Below, piece after piece: positions 25,421 to 33,993 of a stretch of DNA of 64,000 bases (position 1 is its first letter; each line of letters begins with the position of its first letter). This DNA is from Leucobacter sp. Ag1 (GTDB lineage: Bacteria; Actinomycetota; Actinomycetes; Actinomycetales; Microbacteriaceae). The stretch spans positions 1 through 64,000 of the forward strand of contig NZ_LAYO01000109.1 in assembly GCF_000980875.1 (NCBI RefSeq). The letters are read 5' to 3'. The translations under genes were made by a program, and so were the position numbers. The notes under the pieces are model-generated. The model ran no database searches, was not told the origin of the DNA, and saw only the letters and a list, made by a program, of their open reading frames with translations.

Positions 25421-26389
25421 ATGACTTCCGTATCCCCCGTCCCCCGCCGCCGCATCGGCACGAGCGAACTCGAGACCTCGGTCTTCGCGCTCGGCTCGTG
25501 GCACGTCTACGACCGCATGCACTTCGAGGACACCGTCGCCCTGCTGCGCACCGCGATCGACCGGGGCATCACCCTGTTCGACGTCGGCGTCTATGCGACC
25601 CCCGGGTTCCCGCCGGCGTTCACCGACGTGCTCTTCTCCGCCGCGATCCGCGCCGCGGGCGTCGCCCGCGACGAGTACCTGCTCTCCGAGAAGCTCTGGC
25701 TCGAGGGGTGGGACGCGGCGACCGGGTTCCGGGCGCAGCTCGAGGCCGCACTGTTCCGCGTCGACAGCCCGAACGCCGACCTCGTGATCCTCGGCGATCT
25801 GCGCCGCGACGATCTCGAACTGCGCGACATCGTGCTCAACCTGGCCTCGCTGCGCGACGCCGGCCTGATCCGCGCCTGGGGCGTGAACAACTGGTCGGCG
25901 GGCAACGTGCAGCGCCTCATCGACATCGCCTCCGAGGAGGACGTCGAGGGTCCCGCCATCGCGCAGCTCAAGTACAGCGTCTCGCGCCGCTCGATCCCCG
26001 ACGGGGCGCCGTTCGCGAAGCTCTGGGAGCAGGGGCTCTCGATGCAGGCGTCCGACGTGATGGAGGGCGGCTATCTCGCGGGCAAGATCACGACCGACCG
26101 CGAGGTCGGGCGCGATCCGGGCGGGATCCGGCAGCGGATCATCGACGACGTCCCCGGGTTCGTCGCCCTCGCCGAGGAGCTCGGAGCGACCCCGGCGCAG
26201 CTCGCCATCGCGTTCACCCTGACCCACCCCGCGACCGCCACGACCCTGTTCGGGGCGTCGAGCGTCGCACAGCTCGAGGCGAACCTCGGCAGCCTCGAAC
26301 TGCTCGGCCGCATCGGCGCCGAGACGATCCGCGAGCGTGTCACCCCGTTCTGGGCCGACCGCGACGTCGTCGATCCGGAAGGACCGTGA
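25421..26389 (+). CDS. Aldo/keto reductase-like protein (copy 2)
   Basis: A 322-residue paralog of the protein at 20091. The shared features are ALGSWxxxDRM, D54/Y58 (LFDVGVY), K91 (SEKLWLEG), WGVNNWSAGN and LFGASSVAQ. The tetrad His position again reads G125-D126 (LVILGDL), so the change is conserved between copies. The start ATG at 25421 is 26 bp after the dehydrogenase stop, with AGAGGA upstream. The next gene starts two bases after its stop. The reaction is probably redox or isomerization of a carbonyl intermediate; the missing His makes standard reductase activity uncertain. Confidence 0.87.
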   Translation: MTSVSPVPRRRIGTSELETSVFALGSWHVYDRMHFEDTVALLRTAIDRGITLFDVGVYATPGFPPAFTDVLFSAAIRAAGVARDEYLLSEKLWLEGWDAATGFRAQLEAALFRVDSPNADLVILGDLRRDDLELRDIVLNLASLRDAGLIRAWGVNNWSAGNVQRLIDIASEEDVEGPAIAQLKYSVSRRSIPDGAPFAKLWEQGLSMQASDVMEGGYLAGKITTDREVGRDPGGIRQRIIDDVPGFVALAEELGATPAQLAIAFTLTHPATATTLFGASSVAQLEANLGSLELLGRIGAETIRERVTPFWADRDVVDPEGP

Positions 26390-26391
26390 GC

Positions 26392-27435
26392 ATGACCGTG
26401 CCCGCAGCACCAGCAGCACCGGTGGCGCACGGTGCCCCCGGCGTCGCTCCCGTCCCCTTCGCAGCCGAACTGCAGCCGCTCGTCGATGCGATGGCCGCGA
26501 ACCCGATGCCGCCGCTGACCGAGGAGAACCTGCGCGACGGAGGAACCGCCTTCGGGCCGGGCTTCCCCGACGGTGCGGGCGCGGTCGCCGGCCGCGCCGT
26601 CTCGGCCGAGGAGCTCGTGATCCCCGGCCCCGAGGGCTCCCCGGATCTCGAGATCACCGTGTTCCGCCCGACCGTGCCGTCGGCCGGGCCGCTGCCGATC
26701 CTGGTCAACTTCCACGGCGGCGGCATGATCGTCGGGCATCGCAGCTGGGAGCACGGCCGTCTCGTCGACCTCGTCGAGACGCACGGCGCGATCGGCGTGA
26801 ACGTCGAGTACCGGCTCGCGCCGGAGCACCCGTTCCCCGCCGGTGTCGAGGACAACTACGCGGCGACGGTCTGGGTCGCCGAGCGCGCCGCCGAGCTCGG
26901 CGGCGATCCGGATCGCCTGATCGTGATGGGCGGCAGCGCCGGGGGCGGCTTCGCGGCCGCCGTCGCGCTGCTCGCCCGCGAGCGCCGGGGTCCGGCCATC
27001 GCCGGTCAGCTGCTGCTCTGCCCCATGCTCGACAACACCAACCGCACCGTCTCGTCGCTGCAGTACGACGGGATCGGCACCTGGACCCGCGACGCGAACC
27101 TGCTCGCGTGGCGGCTCGTGCTCGGCGAGGAGCTCGCCTACTCGAACGCCGCACCGGCCGCCGCTGCGCCCAGTCGCGAGACCGATCTCTCGGGCCTTCC
27201 GCCCGCGTTCATCGAGGTCGGATCGGCCGAGATGTTCCGCGACGAGGACACCGCGTTCGCAAGCCGGATCTGGGCCGCGGGCGGCGAGGCCGAACTGCAC
27301 GTCTGGTCGGGCGGGTTCCACGGCTTCGACGTGTACGCGCCCGACAGCGAGCTCACCCGCGCGGCGCTCGCCGCTCGGGACTCCTGGCTCGCGCGCGTGC
27401 TCGGCGCCGCCGGTTCCGACGGGGCCGTCTCGTGA
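26392..27435 (+). CDS. HSL-family alpha/beta hydrolase (esterase 1)
   Basis: A 347-residue hormone-sensitive-lipase-type esterase with oxyanion motif HGGG at 108-111, YRLAPEHPFPAG, nucleophile S182 in GGSAGGG, and late acid and His in EMFRDED and GGFHGFD. The Pro/Ala-rich N-terminus (MTVPAAPAAP) is probably a disordered leader. The ATG at 26392 is two bases after the preceding stop, with GGAAGGA upstream. It overlaps the next esterase by 4 bp. It probably hydrolyses small carboxylic esters or lactones in the cytosol. Confidence 0.92.
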   Translation: MTVPAAPAAPVAHGAPGVAPVPFAAELQPLVDAMAANPMPPLTEENLRDGGTAFGPGFPDGAGAVAGRAVSAEELVIPGPEGSPDLEITVFRPTVPSAGPLPILVNFHGGGMIVGHRSWEHGRLVDLVETHGAIGVNVEYRLAPEHPFPAGVEDNYAATVWVAERAAELGGDPDRLIVMGGSAGGGFAAAVALLARERRGPAIAGQLLLCPMLDNTNRTVSSLQYDGIGTWTRDANLLAWRLVLGEELAYSNAAPAAAAPSRETDLSGLPPAFIEVGSAEMFRDEDTAFASRIWAAGGEAELHVWSGGFHGFDVYAPDSELTRAALAARDSWLARVLGAAGSDGAVS

Positions 27436-28439
27436 GCGGCGCGCCCTACCGCGCGACGCCGCCGGATCCGCGCCCGGTGCCCGTGCCCTACGACCCCGCG
27501 CTCGAACCCGGCCTCGCGTTCTTCCTCGACCTCGTCGAGCGGATCCCGCTCCGCGCGCACACGATCCTGGAGAACCGCGCGCACTTCGCGACCATCATTC
27601 CGCCGATGGAGGCGCAGGTCGAGGGTCGCGCCGTGACAAGTGAGGACCGGTCGATCCCCGGTCCCGAGGGGGCGCCCGAGGTCGAGATCACCATCGTTCG
27701 TCCCGCCGGCGCGTTCGACGGGCCCCGCCCGATCGTGCTCGGGATCCACGGAGGCGGCTACGTGCTCGGCACCCGCTTCTTCGAGACGTCCGAGCTCGTC
27801 GACCTCGCCGAGCGCTACGGCGCGATCGGCGTCGGCGTCGAGTACCGGCTCGCGCCGGAGCACCCCGCTCCAGCCCAGGCCGAGGACTGCTTCGCGGCGC
27901 TCGCCTGGATCGTCGCGCACGCGGCCGAGCTCGGCGGCGATCCCGCGCGGATCGTCGTGACCGGCGCATCGGCCGGGGGCGGGCTCGCCGCGGCCGTTTC
28001 GCTCATGGCTCGGGATCGCGGCATCTCGCTCGCCGGCCAGCTGGTCGGTGCACCCATGATCGACGACCGCAACGACACGGTCTCGGCCTGGCAGTACGAC
28101 GGCATCGGCGCGTGGGACCGCAACAACAACGACACCGGCTGGGACGCGATGCTCGGCGCCGATCGCGGCACCGAGCACGTGCACCCGTACCGGGCGCCCG
28201 CGCGCGCGACCGATCTGTCGAGGTTGGCGCCAGCCTTCATCGAGGTCGGCGCCGCCGAGGTGTTCCGCGACGAGGCCGTGTCCTATGCGAGCCGCATCTG
28301 GGCGGCCGGCGGCAGCGCCGAGCTGCACGTCTGGGCGGGCGGGTACCACGGCTTCAGCGGGTTCTCGCCCGACGCCGTCGTCTCGCAGGCCGCCGATGCG
28401 GCGCGCGACAGCTGGTGGCGCCGGGTGCTCGCACCGTGA
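27432..28439 (+). CDS. HSL-family alpha/beta hydrolase (esterase 2)
   Basis: A 335-residue paralog of the preceding gene. It has HGGG at 106-109, VEYRLAPEHPAPAQAEDCFAAL, S180 in GASAGGG, AEVFRDE and GGYHGFS for the acid and His. Identical stretches with esterase 1 (AAELGGDP, SRIWAAGG) indicate a tandem duplication. The GTG start at 27432 lies in the 4-bp GTGA overlap, and its own stop overlaps the MFS start in the same way. Two adjacent esterases suggest two ester or lactone steps, or different specificities for one substrate class. Confidence 0.92.
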   Translation: MSGAPYRATPPDPRPVPVPYDPALEPGLAFFLDLVERIPLRAHTILENRAHFATIIPPMEAQVEGRAVTSEDRSIPGPEGAPEVEITIVRPAGAFDGPRPIVLGIHGGGYVLGTRFFETSELVDLAERYGAIGVGVEYRLAPEHPAPAQAEDCFAALAWIVAHAAELGGDPARIVVTGASAGGGLAAAVSLMARDRGISLAGQLVGAPMIDDRNDTVSAWQYDGIGAWDRNNNDTGWDAMLGADRGTEHVHPYRAPARATDLSRLAPAFIEVGAAEVFRDEAVSYASRIWAAGGSAELHVWAGGYHGFSGFSPDAVVSQAADAARDSWWRRVLAP

Positions 28440-29689
28440 GCGCGACGACCGCGGCCGCCCCGCGAGCCGGAGTGAAGCGGCCGATGGGCCTCCTGCGCCT
28501 CACCCTCGTGCTCGGGGCGCTGGAGGCCTTCGGGCCGCTGTCGATGGACGTGTACATGCCGCAGCTGCCGCAGCTCGCCGCTCAGCTGCAGACCTCCGAC
28601 GCGCTCGCGCAGGCGACCATGTCGGTGTGCATGATCGGGCTCGGACTCGGGCAGCTCGTCGCGGGCCCGCTCTCGGACCGCTTCGGGCGCAAGCGCCCGC
28701 TCGCCATCGGCGTCGCCTGCTTCGCCCTGCTGTCGGCGCTCTGCGCGATCGCGCCCAGTATCGAGCTGCTGCTCGTCGCGCGGTTCCTCCAGGGGCTCGC
28801 CGGCTCGGCGGGGGCCGTGATCAGCCTCGCGGTCGCCCGCGACCTGTTCCAGGGGGTCGCGCTCTCGCGCATGCTCTCGATGCTCGCGATCGTCACCGCG
28901 AGCACCCCGATCGTCGCGCCCGTGCTCGGCGGACAGCTCGCCCGGTTCATGGACTGGCGCGGCATCTTCTTCGTGCTCGGCGGGATCGGCGTCGCCCTGC
29001 TCGCGGTCGCCGCCTTCGGGCTCCGCGAGACGCTCCCGCCCGAGCGCCGGCACTCGGGCGGGAGCGTCGGGGGCACGGCCTCCCACATGTCGGAGGTGCT
29101 GCGCGACCCGCTCTTCACCGCGATCCTCGCGGCGTCCTGCCTCGGCGGGCTGTCGTTCTTCTCGTACCTGTCGATGTCGAGCTTCGTGCTGCAGGACGAG
29201 TTCGGGATCACCCCGCAGATCTTCAGCCTACTGTTCGCCGTGAATGCGCTCGCGAACCTGGCCGGGTCCCAGATCAGCCGGCTGCTCGTCGGCCGGCTCG
29301 GTCCCACCCGCGTGTACCTCACCGGGCAGATCGGCACCGGCCTCGTGGGCGCGGCGCTCCTCGCGGCGACGCTTCTCGGGCTGCCCGCACCCGTGTATCT
29401 CGTGCTGCTGGCGCTGTTCCTCTGCTCGATTGGGCTCGGCGGCCCCAACGGCACCACGCTCGCGCTCAGCGGCCACGGCCGCCACGCGGGCACGGCTTCG
29501 GCGCTGCTCGGCACCTCGATGTTCACGGTCGGCGCGCTGCTCGTCCCGGTCGTCTCGGCGCTGTTCGGCACCTCGGCCCTCACGATGGCCGCGACCGTGC
29601 TCGCGGGTTCCGGCACCGCCGCCCTCATCGGTGCGCTCTTCGTGCGCCGGCTGGCACCCGCGGAGTTCGGCAGGCCCGTGCGCGGCTGA
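28436..29689 (+). CDS. Bcr/CflA-type MFS exporter (copy 2)
   Basis: A 417-residue major facilitator protein with the LVLGALEAFGPLSMDVYMPQLPQLAAQL start and the loop LSDRFGRKRPLA; it is very close to the copy at 10039, including MSMSSFVLQ-type helices (YLSMSSFVLQDEFGITP). GTG 28436 overlaps the esterase stop by 4 bp. It is the last gene of the 24255-29689 operon and is followed by a terminator. Probable export of pathway substrate or product. Confidence 0.88.
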   Translation: MSATTAAAPRAGVKRPMGLLRLTLVLGALEAFGPLSMDVYMPQLPQLAAQLQTSDALAQATMSVCMIGLGLGQLVAGPLSDRFGRKRPLAIGVACFALLSALCAIAPSIELLLVARFLQGLAGSAGAVISLAVARDLFQGVALSRMLSMLAIVTASTPIVAPVLGGQLARFMDWRGIFFVLGGIGVALLAVAAFGLRETLPPERRHSGGSVGGTASHMSEVLRDPLFTAILAASCLGGLSFFSYLSMSSFVLQDEFGITPQIFSLLFAVNALANLAGSQISRLLVGRLGPTRVYLTGQIGTGLVGAALLAATLLGLPAPVYLVLLALFLCSIGLGGPNGTTLALSGHGRHAGTASALLGTSMFTVGALLVPVVSALFGTSALTMAATVLAGSGTAALIGALFVRRLAPAEFGRPVRG

Positions 29690-29723
29690 GGCCGACGGGA
29701 TCGACCCGGCGGTGCTGAGCCGG

Positions 29724-29755
29724 AGGGGCGGGCGACGGCGACGTCGCCCGCCCCT
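29724..29755. terminator. Terminator after the MFS operon
   Basis: AGGGGCGGGCGAC pairs with GTCGCCCGCCCCT around GGCGAC. It lies between the convergent MFS and MepB-like genes and can serve both. Confidence 0.75.
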
Positions 29756-29775
29756 GTGCCGTCCGCTCGCCGGGC

Positions 29776-30216
29776 TCAGTACTCGTCGAAGGCGGGCGCC
29801 TGGGCGCGCTGCGTCGCCGTCGCGCTCGGGTTCAGCCCCCCGCACCAGCCCGGGTACACGCGGAAACCGCGCTTGCCCGGGCGGGGGCCGGCGGTGATCC
29901 CGAGCGCGGAGAGGTGCTCGGCGGTGAAGCGGAACGCGCCGCGGCGGCCCGCCTGCTCGACGAGCACGATCAGTCCGGCACCGACCGCGTCGGCGGCGAA
30001 GGGCGCAGTCCCGCCGGTCCCGTCCCGGCGCCAGAACGCCAGGAACGCGCCGGGCTTGGTGGGCGTGGTCCGCGCGGTGCGCAGGTGCCAGGTCCCGCCG
30101 TCGATCTCGACGACGCCCGACTCGTAGTCGCTGTTCTGTTCCTCGGGCCGCACCGCACCGACCGATTCGGGCCGTCCGACGGCGACGGCGTACTCGGCGA
30201 AGGCACGGAACTCCAT
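29776..30216 (-). CDS. MepB-family protein
   Basis: A 146-residue protein of the MepB family, named after a protein of the Staphylococcus mepRAB locus. Family features seen are PEEQNSDYESGVVEI near the N-terminus, RTARTTPTKPGAFLAFWRRD and the C-terminal GKRGFRVYPGW. There is no signal or membrane segment. ATG 30216 was chosen as the first Met with the family N-terminus. It is 37 bp from the ABC operon on the same strand and could be read through from it. Biochemical function is unknown for the family. Confidence 0.75.
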   Translation of the reverse strand: MEFRAFAEYAVAVGRPESVGAVRPEEQNSDYESGVVEIDGGTWHLRTARTTPTKPGAFLAFWRRDGTGGTAPFAADAVGAGLIVLVEQAGRRGAFRFTAEHLSALGITAGPRPGKRGFRVYPGWCGGLNPSATATQRAQAPAFDEY

Positions 30217-30253
30217 GCGATCCACGCTAGCGCGCCCGGCGCCCCACCGGACC

Positions 30254-31090
30254 CTACGACGCGACGGCGTCCTCGCGGAGCGCGAGCCACTCCCCGCGAC
30301 GCTCGGCCTGGAGCACCGGATCGGCGACGGGCGACGCCGCCAGCAGTCGCCTGCTGTACGGGTGCTGCGGGTCCCGGGTGACCTGCTCGCCGTCACCGAT
30401 CTCGACCAGGTTGCCGCGGTACGTCACGGCGACGCGGTGGCAGATGCGGCGCACGACGCCGAGGTCGTGCGACACGAAGAGGTACGAGACCCCGGTCTCG
30501 CGCTGCAGGTCGATGAGCAGGTCGAGCACGGTCGCCTGGGTCGTGAGGTCGAGCGCGCTGACGGGCTCGTCGCAGATGATCAGCCGGGGCCGGCGCACGA
30601 GGGCGCGGGCGATCGCGATGCGCTGCCGCTGGCCGCCCGAGAACTCGCTCGGATAGCGGTCGACCACGTTCGCAGGCAGGTTGACGCGCTCGAGCATCTC
30701 GCCGACGGTCCGCAGCGCCTCCGCCCGGGTGGCTCCGGCCGCCGAGAGCGGTTCGGAGAGGATCTCGCCCACCGTCATCATGGGGTTCAGCGAGCCGTAG
30801 GGATCCTGGAACACCACCTGGATGTCGGAGGCGAGCTCGCGCCGCCCGCGCCCCTTGAGGTGCGTGATGTCGCGGCCGTCGAACTCGATGCGCCCACCGG
30901 CGACCGGCACGAGGCCCAGGATCGCCTTGCCGAGCGTCGACTTGCCCGAACCGGACTCGCCGACGAGGCCGACGCACTCGCCCGGGCCGACCTCGAGCGA
31001 GACCTCGTGCAGCACCCGGTTCGGGCGCCGCTTCGAGCCGTACTCGACGATCACGTTCTCGGCCCGCAGCAGCGGGGTCGTTGCGGTCAT
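30254..31090 (-). CDS. DppF-type ABC ATPase
   Basis: A 278-residue ATPase with Walker A GESGSGKST (about 45-53), Q-loop VVFQDPYGSLNP, signature FSGGQRQR, Walker B LIICDEP and the switch His in FVSHDLG. The C-terminus has HPYSRRLL, as in peptide-importer ATPases. ATG 31090 overlaps the stop of the fused permease-ATPase by 4 bp. It is the last subunit of the second importer (35526-30254). Confidence 0.93.
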   Translation of the reverse strand: MTATTPLLRAENVIVEYGSKRRPNRVLHEVSLEVGPGECVGLVGESGSGKSTLGKAILGLVPVAGGRIEFDGRDITHLKGRGRRELASDIQVVFQDPYGSLNPMMTVGEILSEPLSAAGATRAEALRTVGEMLERVNLPANVVDRYPSEFSGGQRQRIAIARALVRRPRLIICDEPVSALDLTTQATVLDLLIDLQRETGVSYLFVSHDLGVVRRICHRVAVTYRGNLVEIGDGEQVTRDPQHPYSRRLLAASPVADPVLQAERRGEWLALREDAVAS

Positions 31091-32970
31091 GCTCCGGCCT
31101 CCTCGGTCTTCACGCGCGCGGCGAGCGCGGCTCCGCCTCCCGGAGCCCCGGCGCTCGCGAGCGCGGCTTCACGGTCGAGCTCGACACGGCTGGCCGCCCC
31201 GTCGAGCGATGCGGCGATGAGCTCGCGGGTGTAGGGGTTCTCCGCGTCGGCGAAGATCGGTCCGACGTCGTCGATCTCGACGATCGATCCGGAGCGCATC
31301 ACGACGACGCGGTCGCAGATATCGGCGACGACGCCGAAGTTGTGGGTGACGATCACGAGCGCCATCTGGTACTCCTGCTGCAGTTCGCGCAGCAGTTCGA
31401 GCACCTCGGCCTGCACGGTCACGTCGAGCGCCGTGGTCGGTTCGTCGGCGACGAGCACGGACGGCTTGCCCGCGATCGCACCGGCGATGAGCACGCGCTG
31501 CGCCATGCCGCCCGACAGCTCGTGCGGGTACGACTTCATCACGCGGACCGGATCGACGATCCCGACCCGTTCGAGCATCGCGAACGCGCGCTCGCGGGCT
31601 TCGGCGCGACTCATGCCGTGCACCGCGCGCAGCGGCTCGGTGAGCTGCGCGCCGATCGTGTACGAGGGATCGAGGTTCGTCATGGGCTCCTGCGGGATGT
31701 ACCCGATCTCGGAGCCGAGCAGGCGGGCGCGGTCCTTGCGCGACAGCGTGGTCACGTCCTCGCCGCCGATCCAGATCGCGTCGGCCGTGTAGTAGCCGGA
31801 CTTCGGCAGCAGGTCGAGCATCGAGAACACGGTCTGGGACTTGCCCGATCCGGATTCGCCGACGATGCCGAGCACCTCGCCCGGGGCGACGTCGAGGGTG
31901 ATGCCGTGCACCACCTCGACCTCGCCCGCCGCGGTCTCGTAGTTCACCCGCAGGTTCTCGAGCCGCACAGCCGAGTCGACGGCGGCGACCGAGATGGATC
32001 CGGTCGTGGTGGACTTCGGCGCGGCGCGGTTCGCGGCGTTCGCCGCCTCGACCGCGCGGCGCTGCTTGCGCGACAGCACCGGCTGCTTCGAGTTGATCAC
32101 GTCGCCGAGGGTCGACCCGAGCACCGCGAACGCGGCGATCGCGACGCCGAGCGCGATGGACGGCCAGAGCAGCAGGAGCGGCGCGGTGCGCATCACCTGG
32201 AAGCCCTCGTTCATCGCGGCGCCCCAGCCGGGGGTCGTGCCGCCGCCGATGCCGAGGAACTGCAGGCCGGCCTGCATGCCCATCGCCATACCGGCGGTGA
32301 GCGCCGACTGGATCACGATCGGTGCGATCACCTGGCGGATCACGTGGCGCGACATGATGCGCAGGTCGGTGAGGCCCGCGACCCGCGCAGCGTCGACGTA
32401 CATCTCGCCGCGCACGGCGAGCACGGTGGAGCGCGTGAGGCGGAAGTAGCCGGGGGCCATGAACACGCCGACGGTGACCATGAGGATCGTGAGGTCGTTG
32501 CCCGTGTTCGCGCCGACGATCAGCAGGATGATCATGCCGGGCACCGACTGCAGCGCGTCGCTGATCCAGGTGCCGATGCGATCGGTCGCGCCGCCGAAGT
32601 AGCCGGCGGCGAGGCCCGAGGGGACGCCCAGCACGAGCGACGTCAGGATCGAGACGAACGCGCCCCACAGCGTGATCTGGGTGCCCCAGATGAGGCGGCT
32701 CAGCACGTCGCGGCCGGTGTTGTCGCCGCCGAGCGGGTGCGCCCAGGTCGGCAGGGCCCGCGCCTGCGACAGGATCACCTCGTTGGGATCATGCGGCGAG
32801 ATCCACGGAGCGAGGATCGCGACGAGCAGGATGAGCGCGAGGACCGCGAGCGAGACGAGGCCGGCGGGGCGGCGGAGCAGCCGCACGAAGACGGATCCGC
32901 GGTCGCCGCCGCGGGTGTCGACCGCGTCGACCGTCGTCGCGTCGAGGATGGGGCCTGCGGAAGTGGTCAT
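31087..32970 (-). CDS. Fused DppC-type permease and DppD-type ATPase
   Basis: A 627-residue fusion. Residues about 1-295 form a DppC-like permease with helices starting at LVSLAVLALILLVAILAPW, then HPLGGDNTGRDVLSRLIWG and an EAA loop at RHVIRQVIAPIVIQ. A linker of about 50 residues (RKQRRAVEAANAANRAAPK) leads to an ATPase from about 340 with GESGSGKSQT near 375, ELSGGMAQR and VLVADEP. One open frame spans both parts. These are normally two proteins. ATGA overlaps on both sides show tight coupling with the DppB-type and DppF-type subunits. Confidence 0.92.
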   Translation of the reverse strand: MTTSAGPILDATTVDAVDTRGGDRGSVFVRLLRRPAGLVSLAVLALILLVAILAPWISPHDPNEVILSQARALPTWAHPLGGDNTGRDVLSRLIWGTQITLWGAFVSILTSLVLGVPSGLAAGYFGGATDRIGTWISDALQSVPGMIILLIVGANTGNDLTILMVTVGVFMAPGYFRLTRSTVLAVRGEMYVDAARVAGLTDLRIMSRHVIRQVIAPIVIQSALTAGMAMGMQAGLQFLGIGGGTTPGWGAAMNEGFQVMRTAPLLLLWPSIALGVAIAAFAVLGSTLGDVINSKQPVLSRKQRRAVEAANAANRAAPKSTTTGSISVAAVDSAVRLENLRVNYETAAGEVEVVHGITLDVAPGEVLGIVGESGSGKSQTVFSMLDLLPKSGYYTADAIWIGGEDVTTLSRKDRARLLGSEIGYIPQEPMTNLDPSYTIGAQLTEPLRAVHGMSRAEARERAFAMLERVGIVDPVRVMKSYPHELSGGMAQRVLIAGAIAGKPSVLVADEPTTALDVTVQAEVLELLRELQQEYQMALVIVTHNFGVVADICDRVVVMRSGSIVEIDDVGPIFADAENPYTRELIAASLDGAASRVELDREAALASAGAPGGGAALAARVKTEEAGA

Positions 32971-33908
32971 TTCACACGCACCTTGGGGTTGATCCAGCCG
33001 AGCACGATGTCGAGCAGGAGGTTGACGATGACGACGAAGACGACGGTGAGCACCGTCACCCCGAGCAGGGTCGGGATGTCGCCGTTCTGCGAGGCCGACT
33101 GGGTCAGCTCGCCGAGGCCCTTGATGCCGAAGATCTGCTCGACGATGATCGCGCCCGAGAGCAGCCCGACGAACATGAGCGCGAGGACGGTGAGCGAGGC
33201 CGGCGCCGAGTTGCGCAGCAGGTGCAGGGCGACGCGCCAGAACGGGAGCCCCCGGCTGCGCAGGGTGCGGGCGTAGTCCTGCGAGTCCGCGTGGATGATG
33301 CCGTTGCGCAGCTGCTCGGCGATCATGACGATCGCGCCGAGCGCGAGCGAGACGGCGGGCAGGGTGATGGATCGGAGCCAGCCCTGCAGCGATTCCGACG
33401 GCGAGACGTAGCCGATGGCCGGGAACCACTTGAGCTGCACCGCGAAGAGCATGACGAGCGCGACCGCGACCCAGAAGCCGGGCAGCGCGAACAGGATCAC
33501 GGAGCCCGCCTTGACGGCCTTGTCGATCCAGCTGTGGGATCGCAGGCCCGCGGCGGTGCCGAGCACCGCGCCGAGCACGGCCGAGAGGGCGACCGAGGCG
33601 ATCACCAGCGACAGGGTGATCGGGAACCGGATCCCGAGGGTCTTGCCGATCGGCAGGCCGTTCTTCCAGGAGGTGCCGAAGTCGCCCTGGAACAGGTGGA
33701 CGAGCCACTCCTGGTACTGCACCAGGATCGGGCGGTCGGCTCCGATCTTCGCGGTGAGCGCCTGCACCGCGTCCGGGGTCGCGTTGCTGCCGAGCAGCCC
33801 GAGCGCCGGGTTCGGGATCGCGGCGTGCGCGAGGAAGAAGGTGCCGCTCGCGACCACGAACAGCAGCACGACTCCGAAGAGGAGTCGTTTGAGCACGAAG
33901 GGGATCAT
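32967..33908 (-). CDS. DppB-type ABC permease (second importer)
   Basis: A 313-residue permease. It has an N-terminal helix (LLFGVVLLFVVASGTFFLAHA), IGADRPILVQYQEWLVHLFQGDFGTSWKNG as in DppB, several further helices and an EAA loop at LHLLRNSAPASLTVLAL. ATG 33908 is preceded by GGGAGACCC, a weak ribosome site. The gene follows the binding-protein gene after an 85-bp gap containing a hairpin, which may set its expression below that of the binding protein. Confidence 0.92.
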   Translation of the reverse strand: MIPFVLKRLLFGVVLLFVVASGTFFLAHAAIPNPALGLLGSNATPDAVQALTAKIGADRPILVQYQEWLVHLFQGDFGTSWKNGLPIGKTLGIRFPITLSLVIASVALSAVLGAVLGTAAGLRSHSWIDKAVKAGSVILFALPGFWVAVALVMLFAVQLKWFPAIGYVSPSESLQGWLRSITLPAVSLALGAIVMIAEQLRNGIIHADSQDYARTLRSRGLPFWRVALHLLRNSAPASLTVLALMFVGLLSGAIIVEQIFGIKGLGELTQSASQNGDIPTLLGVTVLTVVFVVIVNLLLDIVLGWINPKVRVK

Positions 33909-33953
33909 CGGGTCTCCCGGGTCGAACGATGAGAAGAGATGGGGAAGCGGGGT

Positions 33954-33989
33954 CGCGGGTCGGGACCGCCGAGGCGGCCCCGACCCGCG
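33954..33989 (-). terminator. Intra-operon hairpin between binding protein and permease genes
   Basis: CGCGGGTCGGG and CCCGACCCGCG form 11-bp arms, with an inner CCGCC/GGCGG stem. It starts 4 bp beyond the binding-protein stop. Such hairpins often stabilize the upstream message or cause partial termination; which applies here is inference. Confidence 0.6.
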
Positions 33990-33993
33990 GGGG

